64,000 bases of DNA, from NCBI RefSeq assembly GCF_029946515.1, contig NZ_JARZHH010000002.1:310001-374000 (forward strand). The letters run 5' to 3'. This document shows positions 1-8,619 of this stretch, piece by piece. A program made the position numbers and the translations under genes. A model generated the notes under the pieces. The model was given only the letters and a program-made list of their open reading frames with translations. It did not search any database and was not told where the DNA came from. Every line of letters begins with the position of its first letter. The first letter of the stretch is position 1. Source of the stretch: Polyangium sp. 6x1. GTDB lineage: Bacteria > Myxococcota_A > Polyangia > Polyangiales > Polyangiaceae.

Positions 1-2349
1 GAGGGACCGCAAGGGTGGCACGCCCGGAGCGAGCGAGGGGAGCATCGCCGAGGCGGTCGCCACGAGAGGAGCACGCTCCGTCCTCGTTTGTCCTGGCCCA
101 ATCTCGACCAGCGTCACGTTCCCCTGGAGGGACGACGCGGCGAGGATCGTGGCGAGCGGGCGGGCCTCTTTGGCCTGTCGCTCCCAGTAGGCCTTCGTGA
201 GCAGGGAGGAGGCCTGCGCGTCGCCGCCGAGGCTCGGGATCACGGCGCGCCGCGGGCTCGTGGGCTTGGCCTTCGCGAGCACCTGCGCGAGGGCGCTCGC
301 GTCCCGGGCGCCGGAGGAGATGAGCTCCGCGCGGGCCAGCGCGAGCGCCATGGCATCGCCGAGCGGGAGCATGCCGCTCACCCACGTCGCGACGCATTCG
401 CCCGTGCCCTCTCCGATCACCACCGAGGGCTCGATTCCCCACGCTTGCCACATCTCGACGAGCGCGTACTGGAGGACGAACAGCGCAATCTCGTGGTCGA
501 CGGCGCCGTCCGGAGGAGGATCGATTGCTTCGCCCGTCACGATGGGAAGGATGCTTCGTCCGAGGAGAGCGCGCGCGGCGTCGTCTCCGCGCTGCAATGC
601 TTCGCGCAAGGCCGGCGGCGCCGCGTCGAGGGAGGAGAGCGCGCCCCGCGCCTGCGATGCATGGCCCGAAAAGACGAACGCAATGCGTCTGCGCGCCGCG
701 CCTCCCTCGACGCGCCCCGCGACATATGCGCCCGGCGCGCCCTCGACGAAATCCGCGAGCGCGGCGGACGCGTCCGCGCGAGAGGCGACGATCGCGGCGA
801 AGCGAAACTCGAAATGGCTTCGCCCCGCGCCGAGCGTATGACATACGTCCCCGAGAGGCTGCTCCGGATGCGCGGGCAGGTGCCGGAGCATCTGCTTGGC
901 GCGATCCCGCAGGGCCTCCGAGGTCTTGCCCGAGAGCACGAAGAGGTGCGCCGGCCGCTCGGACGCCGCCTCGACGCGCGGCGCGCGCGGCGGCTCCTCG
1001 ATGATCACGTGGACGTTGGTGCCGCTGAGCCCCGTCGAGCTGATCCCTGCGAGCCGCGGCAAATCACCCCGCTTCCAGGGGATCTCCGCGGTCGGAATGA
1101 CGAGGCACGTGTCGTCGAGCGAGACGTGCGGCGTGAGGCTCTGAAAATGAAGATTCGGGGGGATCGTCTCCTGCTGGAGGACGAGCACGGCTTTGACGAG
1201 GGACGCCATCCCCGAGGCGGCCTCGGCGTGGCCGATGAGCGTCTTCACCGAGCCGAGGACGCATGTAGCCCCGTCGGCTCGTGGCTTTCCCACGGTCTCC
1301 TTCAGGGCCTCGAGCTCCACGGGATCGCCGAGCGGAGAGCCGTTGCTATGGACCTCCACGTAGCCGACGCGCTCGGGCGCTACGCGTGCATCCTGACAGG
1401 CCGCGCGGATGACGGCCGCCTGCGCCTTCAGGTTGGGCGCTGTCGGGCTCGCCGCGCGGCCGTTGTGGTTCATGGCCGAGCCGCGCACGAGGGCCAGGAT
1501 CCGGTCGCCGCGGCGCTCGGCATCCGAGAGCCGCCGGAGGACGACGACGCCGACCCCCTCCGCGCGGGCATATCCATTCGCGCTCGCGTCGAACGTGCGG
1601 CAGCGGCCGTCCGGCGACAGGATTTGCAATGTCGCGAGCAGGGACGTGAGCTCCGGCGAGAGGAGGAGGTTCACGCCTCCCGCGAGGGCGAGGTCGCATT
1701 CGCCGCGTCGCAGCGATTGGCAGGCGAAATGCAGGGCGACGAGCGACGAGGCGCAAGCCGTCTCGATGGTGGCGCAGGGGCCCTGGGTCCCCAGCGAATG
1801 AGCGATCCGACCTGCAATGAAGGACCGCGCATTGCCTGCGGGCACGTACGGGTGGGGCTCGGTCAGCGTCGGCGTGATCAGCTCGAGGTATTCCGCCGAC
1901 GACACACCCATGAAGACCGCGGTTTTGCTGCCGGAGAGCTGCGTCGGCGGGACGGCGGCGTCCTCGAGCGCCTCCCAGCTCACCTCGAGCAGGAGGCGCT
2001 GCTGGGGATCCATGTCCGCCGCCTCGGCGCGACCGATCCCGAAGAATGGCGCATCGAATTGGTCGACGTTTTCGAGCAATCCGCCCCATCGCGCCGCGGG
2101 GTGAGGCAGACGGGCGCCGCTGCTCCATCGCTCGGGGGGAATCTCGGTCACGCAATCGACGCCTGCGCGGGCGCGTTGCCAAAGCAACCCCGGCGTCGTC
2201 GCCCCGCCCGGGAATCGGCAAGCCATCCCCACGAGGGCGAGCGGCTCCGCCTTGGCGCGCTCCACCGCAGCGAGCTTGGCCTCCATCTTCTCGAGGGCCA
2301 GGAGGGCCCGTTCGAGCGTCGAGCCACCGGAAGGCTGCCGTGTGGTCAC
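1..2349 (-). CDS. Type I polyketide synthase, KS plus degenerate AT (partial, runs off left edge)
   Basis: This is the N-terminal 783 residues of a modular polyketide synthase that continues beyond base 1. The GTG start at 2349 follows an in-frame stop. The first ~38 residues form a short helical docking-type segment, then a ketosynthase of about 400 residues starts at LALVGMACRFPG. The KS triad is complete: C199 in ETACASSL, H334 in VEVHSNGS (normally HGTGT) and H374 in GSVKTLIGHAEA, with the usual spacing. The following acyltransferase-like region (~530–760) is not functional-looking. FVFSGHASQ replaces the FVFPGQGSQ type, and the nucleophile motif GHSxGE reads GEGTGE at 646–651, so the Ser is Gly. 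The part between this motif and VEIGPG is only about 100 residues, so the small AT subdomain is missing. The KS should catalyse chain elongation; the extender would have to be loaded by another AT. Confidence 0.85.
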   Translation of the reverse strand, partial: MTTRQPSGGSTLERALLALEKMEAKLAAVERAKAEPLALVGMACRFPGGATTPGLLWQRARAGVDCVTEIPPERWSSGARLPHPAARWGGLLENVDQFDAPFFGIGRAEAADMDPQQRLLLEVSWEALEDAAVPPTQLSGSKTAVFMGVSSAEYLELITPTLTEPHPYVPAGNARSFIAGRIAHSLGTQGPCATIETACASSLVALHFACQSLRRGECDLALAGGVNLLLSPELTSLLATLQILSPDGRCRTFDASANGYARAEGVGVVVLRRLSDAERRGDRILALVRGSAMNHNGRAASPTAPNLKAQAAVIRAACQDARVAPERVGYVEVHSNGSPLGDPVELEALKETVGKPRADGATCVLGSVKTLIGHAEAASGMASLVKAVLVLQQETIPPNLHFQSLTPHVSLDDTCLVIPTAEIPWKRGDLPRLAGISSTGLSGTNVHVIIEEPPRAPRVEAASERPAHLFVLSGKTSEALRDRAKQMLRHLPAHPEQPLGDVCHTLGAGRSHFEFRFAAIVASRADASAALADFVEGAPGAYVAGRVEGGAARRRIAFVFSGHASQARGALSSLDAAPPALREALQRGDDAARALLGRSILPIVTGEAIDPPPDGAVDHEIALFVLQYALVEMWQAWGIEPSVVIGEGTGECVATWVSGMLPLGDAMALALARAELISSGARDASALAQVLAKAKPTSPRRAVIPSLGGDAQASSLLTKAYWERQAKEARPLATILAASSLQGNVTLVEIGPGQTRTERAPLVATASAMLPSLAPGVPPLRSL

Positions 2350-2532
2350 AGAGTGCCTCGCCTACGTAAACGGATACCTTCGTAGGGAGAAAAAGGGCTC
2401 GTCGTGCCCCAGGTCATCCCCGAATGTCCGGATCAGGAAGCGTGTATGTTGTCGAGAGAGAGGCGATCGCCGCGGCGATCACGCCCGCGCATCGAGGACG
2501 CGAGCATCCATCCGAAGAGCGACCCCAGGGGG

Positions 2533-2985
2533 TCAGCTCTTCACGCCGGCATCGATACCGATCTTGATGACGGTCATGTTCACTTCGATGAACCACCGCG
2601 CGAGGAAATCAGCGATGTTCTGACGGTGCTCCTCGGCCGCGCGCGGGACGAGAATGTTGTACAGAATCATCGCGTTGGCAGTGATCTGGCCGACCAGGCC
2701 CGAGATCGTCGCGCCCTGCCCGTAGAACGCGGGGATGACCGAGTCCATGTACGTGTCCCACGCGATGGTCTCTTTCCCCTCGAGCTTCTCGATCATCATC
2801 GCGAGCGATCCGTCGAACATCTGATGGACGTCCGGGAGCGCGTACTTCACGGGGAGGAAGGGGTTGCTCCTGATGTGCTCGACGATCGTTACGCCGATCA
2901 GTTCGCGGTTGGCTCGCCACAGCTCGACGAAGTGATGTGCCCACGCATCCATGAGGGCCTGGTACCACGGGGGCCGTCCGTCCAC
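2533..2985 (-). CDS. Small all-helical protein, paralogue of the gene at 5133–5612
   Basis: A predicted soluble, mostly helical protein of about 150 residues with no catalytic motif that I recognise. It aligns end to end with the gene at 5133–5612 (for example AMMIEKLEGKE against AMITEALEGRD, then DSVIPAFYGQG against ETIIPSLVAAG). The fold pattern resembles the helical N-terminal sensor domain of RsbR/RsbRD stressosome proteins, but that is only a weak resemblance. I chose GTG 2985 because GAAGAG lies about 8 bases upstream. ATG 2952 is the alternative and matches an internal Met of the paralogue. The gene lies divergent from the PilZ–terpene-synthase-like gene, so a shared role is plausible but unproven. 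Confidence 0.6.
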   Translation of the reverse strand: MDGRPPWYQALMDAWAHHFVELWRANRELIGVTIVEHIRSNPFLPVKYALPDVHQMFDGSLAMMIEKLEGKETIAWDTYMDSVIPAFYGQGATISGLVGQITANAMILYNILVPRAAEEHRQNIADFLARWFIEVNMTVIKIGIDAGVKS

Positions 2986-3597
2986 AAGTGCTCTTCGATC
3001 CCAGGCTTGCGCGGGTGGTCGTGGTCCGTTCGCCGTCACGCCGCGACCAACGGCGCCGCGCGCTTCGAGCACCGCGGCGTCGTGGGCACGGAAACGACTC
3101 TTCCGTTCGCGTGAGGTTTCGACCAGGCTGGTCGTTCGGCGTCGGCAAAGGGCGCATGCCACTCCCACGGGGACGCCCGAGGCGACCGTGGAACACCACT
3201 TGACAGGATGGATCGAACATGTGTCGACGTGGAAACGTCGACCGCTTCGCCCCCGCGCGCTCGGCGATCCGTCGACATCCGCGCCTCGGGATGCTTTGCG
3301 AACATTCGTCGCGTCCGTGGATGCGGTCGTCGTGCTCTGGAGCACGGCAAAGTACACGTCATCGCCTTTGCAGGGTCTCCGCGGCGTGGTGCGTTCGACT
3401 CGAATTCATCGACCTCGGCGCAGGACGTCAGCGCACGCGGCGTGTATCGGCGGTATCCGATACGGGCATCTTCGACCACGCGAAGCACGGCCGGATCCGA
3501 AGGTCTCTGTTGACGAACCACCGAATTTGGTAGATGTTTCTTGGCATTCTATGAAGAGCGCGTCTGCCACGCGAGACGTCGCTCCGAGGGCAGCCTC
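2986..3597. other. Long non-coding interval between divergent genes
   Basis: These 612 bases separate the helical gene on the minus strand from the PilZ fusion on the plus strand. Open frames here have no recognisable protein pattern. Near the right end, at about 3511, TTGACG is followed by the small dyad ACCA(CCGAATT)TGGT, which could be part of a promoter or operator for the PilZ gene. That is a guess from the bases only. The length is large for this otherwise compact region, and the interval is less GC-rich than the genes to the right. Confidence 0.4.
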
Positions 3598-5007
3598 ATG
3601 GGTACGCACGAGCACGGTCGAGCGCGCATGGGTGGTCGTTCCAGCGGTGACGCTGCGGGCGGGCCCGAAATCAGCGAAGGGCAGCTCGATCCTTTGGGCA
3701 CCGCGCCCCCGGTCCTCACGTGTCGCGTACAATACGAGCAGCAGTCGTTCGTGGTGCAGGTATCGAACATCAGCGAACGTGGGATGTTCATCCCTGCCGC
3801 GAGTCTCCCCGCCCTGGGCAGCGTGGTCTCCGTTCATCTGGTTTGTCCCGGCGGTGAGGACGTCGTCGCCGAGGGCGAGGTCCGCTCGACCGGCCTCGCT
3901 CCAAATCCCATTGCAGGTATCGGCGGCTTCGTCATCCGATTCACGAAGGTTTCGAGCGGCGCGTCGACGTTGCAGGCGCTCGGAAAACGTCGAACCGCGC
4001 TCCTGCGGCAAGAAGATGACCCCGGTACGAAGCTGACCCCGCTTTTGTTGCTGCCGGAGCTCTCGCTCGTCGCGATGCGGGACCGGATCAGCCGATATCC
4101 GCTTTCACCGCTGCTCGAATCCTTCATACGGGAGTACGAGGCCGTCGGTATGCCCCACAGGAACAGGTTCCTGTGGAAGTCGACGCGGATGGGGATGGAC
4201 GTCGTGATGCTTCCGTCCGTGAACCCCGATCTGAAGCCGCTGCTCAACGACATCAAGACCTTGGGGGCGATGGCCGACGTCCTGCTCGACGATCTCGCGG
4301 ACGAAAAGCAGGATCGAGAGCGGCTCGAAACAATGATCGGGCTGTTCAGCCACCGCCTGACGGGGCAGGGGACGGTATCCGTCCCCGTCGGCGATCCCTA
4401 CCTGGCATTCGCCTCGTCCCTGTGGGAGCGGATGTGGGACATGATCGAGCGATTGCCGAGATATCACGAATTCTGCCGGGTGCTCCAGTACGACTGGCAT
4501 CAGGTCATCAATTCGATGCGATACTCGCTGCTCGTCAATCAGATCCCCGCGCTGCAAAATGCAGCGGAGCACGATGCGTATGTCCCTCACAACATGCACA
4601 TGATGTGCAATGCGACGCTGGATCTCATGTGCTCGCCAGGCGTCGCCATGGCCGAGCTCGGCCCGATCCGCAAGGTCGCGCTCCTCGCGCAAGAGCTCGG
4701 GCGCATTGGCAACATGGTCACGACGTGGGAGCGCGAAATCATGAGTCGAGACTTCACGAGCGGCGTCTTCGCGCACGCCGTGGACCAAGGTGTCCTGTCG
4801 GTCCGGGAGATCGAAAGCCAGCCGCCGCGGGCCCTCGCCAGCCAGCTCCGTCACTCCGGCGTCGAGACGAAGCTCTTGCTCACCTGGGAGCGCAAGCGGG
4901 CCGAGGTGCTAGGGCTGCGGAGCAGCACCCGCGTCGACCTCGACGCGTTCGCGGAGGTCCTCGACGAGATGCTGGCGATTCAGGTCGCCTTGCGCGGCAT
5001 CATCTAG
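3598..5007 (+). CDS. PilZ domain fused to a class I terpene-synthase-like domain
   Basis: The 469-residue product starts at ATG 3598, preceded by GAGGG seven bases upstream. Residues ~35–120 look like PilZ: NISERG at 57–62 fits the (D/N)xSxxG motif and is followed by a GIGGFVIRF strand. The RxxxR part of the c-di-GMP site is not evident. Residues ~150–469 are helical and carry the two metal motifs of class I terpene cyclases. DDLADE at 231–236 is the aspartate-rich motif. N372, T376 and E380 in NMVTTWERE fit the NSE triad, with Met instead of the usual second Asp. The 141-residue spacing matches bacterial sesquiterpene cyclases. The Arg pair of the diphosphate sensor seems replaced (YVPHNMHMM where YxxxRRxT is usual). 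It may therefore be a divergent cyclase or a binding-only relative. PilZ fusions of this kind are not familiar to me. Confidence 0.7.
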   Translation: MGTHEHGRARMGGRSSGDAAGGPEISEGQLDPLGTAPPVLTCRVQYEQQSFVVQVSNISERGMFIPAASLPALGSVVSVHLVCPGGEDVVAEGEVRSTGLAPNPIAGIGGFVIRFTKVSSGASTLQALGKRRTALLRQEDDPGTKLTPLLLLPELSLVAMRDRISRYPLSPLLESFIREYEAVGMPHRNRFLWKSTRMGMDVVMLPSVNPDLKPLLNDIKTLGAMADVLLDDLADEKQDRERLETMIGLFSHRLTGQGTVSVPVGDPYLAFASSLWERMWDMIERLPRYHEFCRVLQYDWHQVINSMRYSLLVNQIPALQNAAEHDAYVPHNMHMMCNATLDLMCSPGVAMAELGPIRKVALLAQELGRIGNMVTTWEREIMSRDFTSGVFAHAVDQGVLSVREIESQPPRALASQLRHSGVETKLLLTWERKRAEVLGLRSSTRVDLDAFAEVLDEMLAIQVALRGII

Positions 5008-5130
5008 CAGGCTGTTGATAAGCTTGCTGCGCGCCCTGGATCGTCGGTCGTCGTCCTCGGAATACGCCTGTATTCCTGCGCCCTCCTCCCTAGCTCCAGG
5101 GCGCTCGCGGCGCTTCTCAACAGCCTGCTA
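5005..5130. repeat. 126-bp inverted-repeat (MITE-like) element
   Basis: Two 36-base arms, 5005–5040 and 5095–5130, are inverted copies that match at 29 of 36 positions. The outer 14 bases, TAGCAGGCTGTTGA, match perfectly. A second hairpin, GGAATAC/GTATTCC with a 4-base loop, lies inside at 5059–5076. The left arm supplies the TAG stop codon of the PilZ fusion gene, and the right arm ends 2 bp before the stop of the convergent gene. The CAGGCTGTTGA end resembles terminal repeats of some insertion sequences, so this may be a non-autonomous mobile remnant. It probably also acts as a two-way transcription stop. Confidence 0.65.
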
Positions 5131-5132
5131 GC

Positions 5133-5612
5133 CTAGCGCAACGGCCGCAGGCTGCTCACGGGGCCGCCTTTCACCGAAATGATGCGCGTGACCCACGTGG
5201 CGAAGAACTTGGACAGCCAGTCCATGGTGGTTGCCCGGATATCGGGGTTCACGTGCCGGCCCACATCGTCGGCCATCAGGACCATCATGCCCACCGTGAC
5301 GTGAACCATGCTGTCCACGCGCTCTCCGGCGGCCACGAGCGACGGAATGATGGTCTCGAAATACATCGTCGCGATCTCGGGCGGATCGCGACCTTCCAGG
5401 GCCTCGGTAATCATCGCCATGTAACCTTCGATGATTTGCGACAGCGCATCGTGATCGTATTCCGGGCGCGCGACCGGAATGATCTCCTGAGAATTCTTGA
5501 TTGCGGTCCCCAGGGCTTCGATGTAGATTTCCCTACGGGACTGCAGAAGCGCCAGCAGCGTGGGACCGAAGGCCAACATAGGTCCCCAGCGTATCGGTGT
5601 TAGCAGGCTCAT
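5133..5612 (-). CDS. Small all-helical protein, paralogue of the gene at 2533–2985
   Basis: A 159-residue helical protein without membrane segments or known catalytic motifs. It is a clear paralogue of the product of 2533–2985, with the same length and the same order of helices. Weak resemblance to RsbRD-type N-terminal sensor domains is all I can offer on family. ATG 5612 opens the frame; ATG 5579 (MLAFGPTL), with GGGGA just upstream, is an alternative that agrees with the paralogue's internal Met. The two paralogues bracket the PilZ–terpene-synthase-like gene, and all three sit in the less GC-rich patch, which suggests that they belong together. Confidence 0.6.
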   Translation of the reverse strand: MSLLTPIRWGPMLAFGPTLLALLQSRREIYIEALGTAIKNSQEIIPVARPEYDHDALSQIIEGYMAMITEALEGRDPPEIATMYFETIIPSLVAAGERVDSMVHVTVGMMVLMADDVGRHVNPDIRATTMDWLSKFFATWVTRIISVKGGPVSSLRPLR

Positions 5613-5798
5613 GTCAAGGCGCTCATTTTGATGCGTGCGCCGAGATCCCGCGCTGGGTAGGAAACCGTCGACCCGCGATCGATGGCGATTTCATGCCAAA
5701 CTGCGGTCTGGCGGCACGTCGTGTGGCTCGTCGCTCCACACGCTTTCCCACGCCTTTCGTTGCCGTCCCCCCTCCCTCGGTGCACAACCACGCCCCCG

Positions 5799-6938
5799 AT
5801 GGCCCGCCCCCAGCTCCTCTCCATCCCCGAGCGCCTCGACGCCAACCCGCGCTTCACCGGCCGCGGCGTCGTCATCGCCCTCGTCGACAGCGGCTTCTAC
5901 CCGCACCCCGACCTCATGCGGCCGAAGCGTCGCATCAAGGCCTACGCCGACGCGACCCGCGACGAGGCCGTCGCCGACGACTTCTTCACGCCGCGCGCCG
6001 CGTCCTGGCACGGCACCATGACCGCCTGCACGGCCGCAGGAAACGGCTACGTCTCGGGGGGGCGATACCGCGGGCTCGCGTCGGAGGCCGAGGTCGTGCT
6101 CGTGAAGGCGATGAGCAGCGAGGGGAAGATCACGGGCAAGAACGTCGCGCACGCGATCCGCCTTCCGCTGCGTTACCCGCACCTCGGCATCCGCGTGCTC
6201 AACGTGTCGCTCGCCGCGCCGTCGAGTGATCCCGACCTCCCCGAGGTCGAGGCCGCCGTCGCCGAGGTCGTCGCCGCCGGGATCACGGTCTTCGCCGCCG
6301 CAGGAAACACGCCCGGGAGGCCCTCGCGTCCGCCCGCGTCCGCGCCCGAGGCGATCACCGTCGGCGGGCTCGACGACAAGGGCGAGCGCGAGGGCGACGC
6401 GTCGCTCTGGCCGTCGAGCTACGGCACGATCCGCGAGGGGCTCGACAAGCCGGACCTCGTGGCCCCGGCGATCTGGGTGCCCGCGCCGATGCTGCCCGGC
6501 ACGCTCGTCGCGCGGGAGGCGGTCGCCCTCTTCCAGCTCCTCTCCGTGCTCGAAGAGCTCTCCGTGGAGCAGGGTTTCTCCGAGCAGAAGCAGCGCGCGA
6601 GCCACGACGAGCGCAGCAGCGTGAACGGGCTCATCGACGCCGTCAGCGCGCGCATCAACCGGCAGAAGTACATCGGCGTCGACTACCAGCACGTCGACGG
6701 GACGTCGTTCGCCGCGCCGATCGCCGCGAGCGTGGCGGCGCAGATGCTCGAAGCGAACCCCTCGCTCACGCCCGCGCAGATCCGCGAGGGCCTGCTCGCG
6801 ACGGCCGCGCCCATGCCGCAGTACCCGAAGATCCAGCAAGGCGCCGGCTTCATCCGGCCGCGTCAGGCCGTGATGTGGGCGCAGCAGAAGAAGCAGGACA
6901 AGTTCGTCGCGGCGGTGGAAGAAGGCGCGCTCGAATGA
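5799..6938 (+). CDS. S8 family serine peptidase (subtilase)
   Basis: The 379-residue protein has the subtilisin triad and oxyanion Asn in order: Asp in VDSGFY, His in WHGTMTA, Asn in AAAGNTPG and Ser in DGTSFAAP. No signal peptide is visible from ATG 5799, so it may be cytoplasmic or use another export route. An in-frame ATG at 5682 would add 39 residues that do not look like a signal either. A helical, polar insert of about 60 residues lies between the substrate-binding part and the catalytic Ser (around LVAREAVALFQLL to INRQKYIG). The gene stands alone and ends against a strong hairpin facing the convergent kelch gene. Confidence 0.88.
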   Translation: MARPQLLSIPERLDANPRFTGRGVVIALVDSGFYPHPDLMRPKRRIKAYADATRDEAVADDFFTPRAASWHGTMTACTAAGNGYVSGGRYRGLASEAEVVLVKAMSSEGKITGKNVAHAIRLPLRYPHLGIRVLNVSLAAPSSDPDLPEVEAAVAEVVAAGITVFAAAGNTPGRPSRPPASAPEAITVGGLDDKGEREGDASLWPSSYGTIREGLDKPDLVAPAIWVPAPMLPGTLVAREAVALFQLLSVLEELSVEQGFSEQKQRASHDERSSVNGLIDAVSARINRQKYIGVDYQHVDGTSFAAPIAASVAAQMLEANPSLTPAQIREGLLATAAPMPQYPKIQQGAGFIRPRQAVMWAQQKKQDKFVAAVEEGALE

Positions 6939-6946
6939 GGCTCGAT

Positions 6947-6989
6947 TCGCGATGGTATGTGCACCTCGTTGGTGCCCATACCATCGCGA
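6947..6989. terminator. Hairpin between convergent genes
   Basis: TCGCGATGGTATG (6947–6959) pairs perfectly with CATACCATCGCGA (6977–6989). After one mismatch, GCACC pairs with GGTGC around a 5-base loop. This 19-bp interrupted stem sits between the stops of the subtilase (+) and the kelch lipoprotein (−), so it can serve both. There is no T-run, as is common in GC-rich genomes. Confidence 0.6.
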
Positions 6990-7014
6990 GCCCGAGGCGC
7001 GCCCAGGGGATCGA

Positions 7015-8508
7015 TCAGGGGAGGATCGCCGGATCGAGGACGCCGCCGGTGTTCGTGACGCCGCCGCCGGGCGTGACGCCGCCCCAGATGACCATCTTGC
7101 TGCCCGTGCTGATGGCCGTGTGATGCGCGCGGCCGATGGGCGCCGTCGGGATCGGCTTTGCGCTCCAGGTGTTCGTCGCCGGGTTGTAGAGCGAGCCCGT
7201 GTTGAGGTAGCTGCCGTCGACGTTCTGGCCGCCCCACACGATGAGGCGCGGCGCGATCCACACCGCCGTGTGGTACTGCCGGAGCTCGGGCGCGCCTTCG
7301 GTCGTCATGAAGCTCCACTCGATCTTCGGCTTGTACCGCGCGCCGATCGAGGCCGGACCGAGCAGGTCGTAGCCGCCCCAGACGATCATCTCGGTGCCCG
7401 TCCACTCGGCCGCGTGACGCGCGCGCGCCGGCGGCTGGCCGTCCTTGACGAGGCTCCAGACGCCCGTGCCCGGGTCGAACTCCGCGCCGTCGCCGAGGTA
7501 AGTGACCTCGACGCCGTTGAAGCCGTAGCCGCCGAACACGATCATGTCCGAGCCGGTCCACACCGCCGAGTGATCCGAGCGCGGACTCGGAGGCGTGCCG
7601 CCCGCCGGGATCGCCTCCCAGCGGTCCTCGGTCACGTCGTACGCGCCGCCGTCGCCGAGGTAGTTCGTCCCGTCGAACCCGCCCCACACGATCACCTTCG
7701 AGCCGGTCCACACCATCGTGTGACCGGAGCGCGGCGAGGGCGCGCCGGCCGTGGTCATCGTCGACCACGTGTTCGAGAGCGGGTTGAACACGCCGCCCGT
7801 CTTGACCGGCGTCCCGTTTTCGCCGCCCCAGACGACCATGTGCGTGCCGGTCCAGACGGCGCGGCCGCGCGCGCGCGGCGCCGGGACGTTCGCGGTGCTC
7901 GTCGGCGTCCACGTGCCCGTGCCGAGGTCGAGCATGCCGCCGGTGTTCGTGTTGCCGCCGGCGGTGTTGCCGCTCCAGACGATCATCTTCGCGCCGGTCC
8001 ACACGGCGACGTGATGCGAGCGCGCGGCGGGCGCGTCCTGCGTCGGCGTCGGCTCCCAGGCGTCCGCGCACTTGCCCTCGGTGCACGCGCCGAAGCACGC
8101 GTGGCCGCACGTGCCGCAGTCCTGGCTGCTCGTCTGCTTATCGACGCAACGGGCGGGATCGCCGCAGAACGACTCCCCCACGCCCGGACAGACGCACTCG
8201 CCTTCGGAGCAGATCGTGCCAGGGCGGAAGGCGCAGTCCGTGATCTCGAGGCACTCGACGCACGTCGACTTCTTCGCGTCGCAGACCGCGGTGGGCGCGG
8301 GGCAATCGGAGTTCGAGACGCAGCTCGTGGGCACGCCGCCGCCGTCGCCGCCGCTCCCTCCTCCTCCGCCGGGGCCCGCGCCGCCCGGGGTCCCGGTCGG
8401 CTCCCCGGTTCCCAGGGTCAGCGCATCCTGGCATGCACCGAGCAGCATCACGAGAGCTGCCGAGACTCCCACGAGCCCCCACGGCCTTCGGCGAGTAGCA
8501 CCCATCTC
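7015..8508 (-). CDS. Kelch-repeat lipoprotein with Cys-rich N-terminal region
   Basis: A secreted lipoprotein of 497 residues. ATG 8508 is preceded by GGAAGG with six-base spacing, which favours it over ATG 8520. A signal peptide ends in the lipobox LLGAC, followed by a Gly/Thr-rich linker. Next is a Cys-rich stretch (~70–150) of short EGF-like or disulfide-knot segments such as SNSDCPAP and CGTCGHAC. The rest is seven tandem kelch repeats of ~48 residues, each with the pattern R..H.AVWTG..MIVWGG...GG.Y.P.T.TW, so a seven-bladed propeller is expected. Such proteins usually bind ligands or partners on the cell surface; no enzyme is implied. Related architectures are abundant in Polyangiales. 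Confidence 0.85.
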   Translation of the reverse strand, partial: EMGATRRRPWGLVGVSAALVMLLGACQDALTLGTGEPTGTPGGAGPGGGGGSGGDGGGVPTSCVSNSDCPAPTAVCDAKKSTCVECLEITDCAFRPGTICSEGECVCPGVGESFCGDPARCVDKQTSSQDCGTCGHACFGACTEGKCADAWEPTPTQDAPAARSHHVAVWTGAKMIVWSGNTAGGNTNTGGMLDLGTGTWTPTSTANVPAPRARGRAVWTGTHMVVWGGENGTPVKTGGVFNPLSNTWSTMTTAGAPSPRSGHTMVWTGSKVIVWGGFDGTNYLGDGGAYDVTEDRWEAIPAGGTPPSPRSDHSAVWTGSDMIVFGGYGFNGVEVTYLGDGAEFDPGTGVWSLVKDGQPPARARHAAEWTGTEMIVWGGYDLLGPASIGARYKPKIEWSFMTTEGAPELRQYHTAVWIAPRLIVWGGQNVDGSYLNTGSLYNPATNTWSAKPIPTAPIGRAHHTAISTGSKMVIWGGVTPGGGVTNTGGVLDPAILP

Positions 8509-8619
8509 GAACCTTCCCATTCTCACGGCCTCCGAGGCGCGCCGCGCGCGCAACAATGGAGCCGAGACGTTATCAGAACGCTCGATTTTCGTCGCGGTCG
8601 TCGGGGCCCGCCCGACGCG

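Noticed and set aside
3036-3521. Minus-strand gene in the non-coding gap
   Set aside because: The translation has no domain or regular secondary-structure pattern and no ribosome-binding site.
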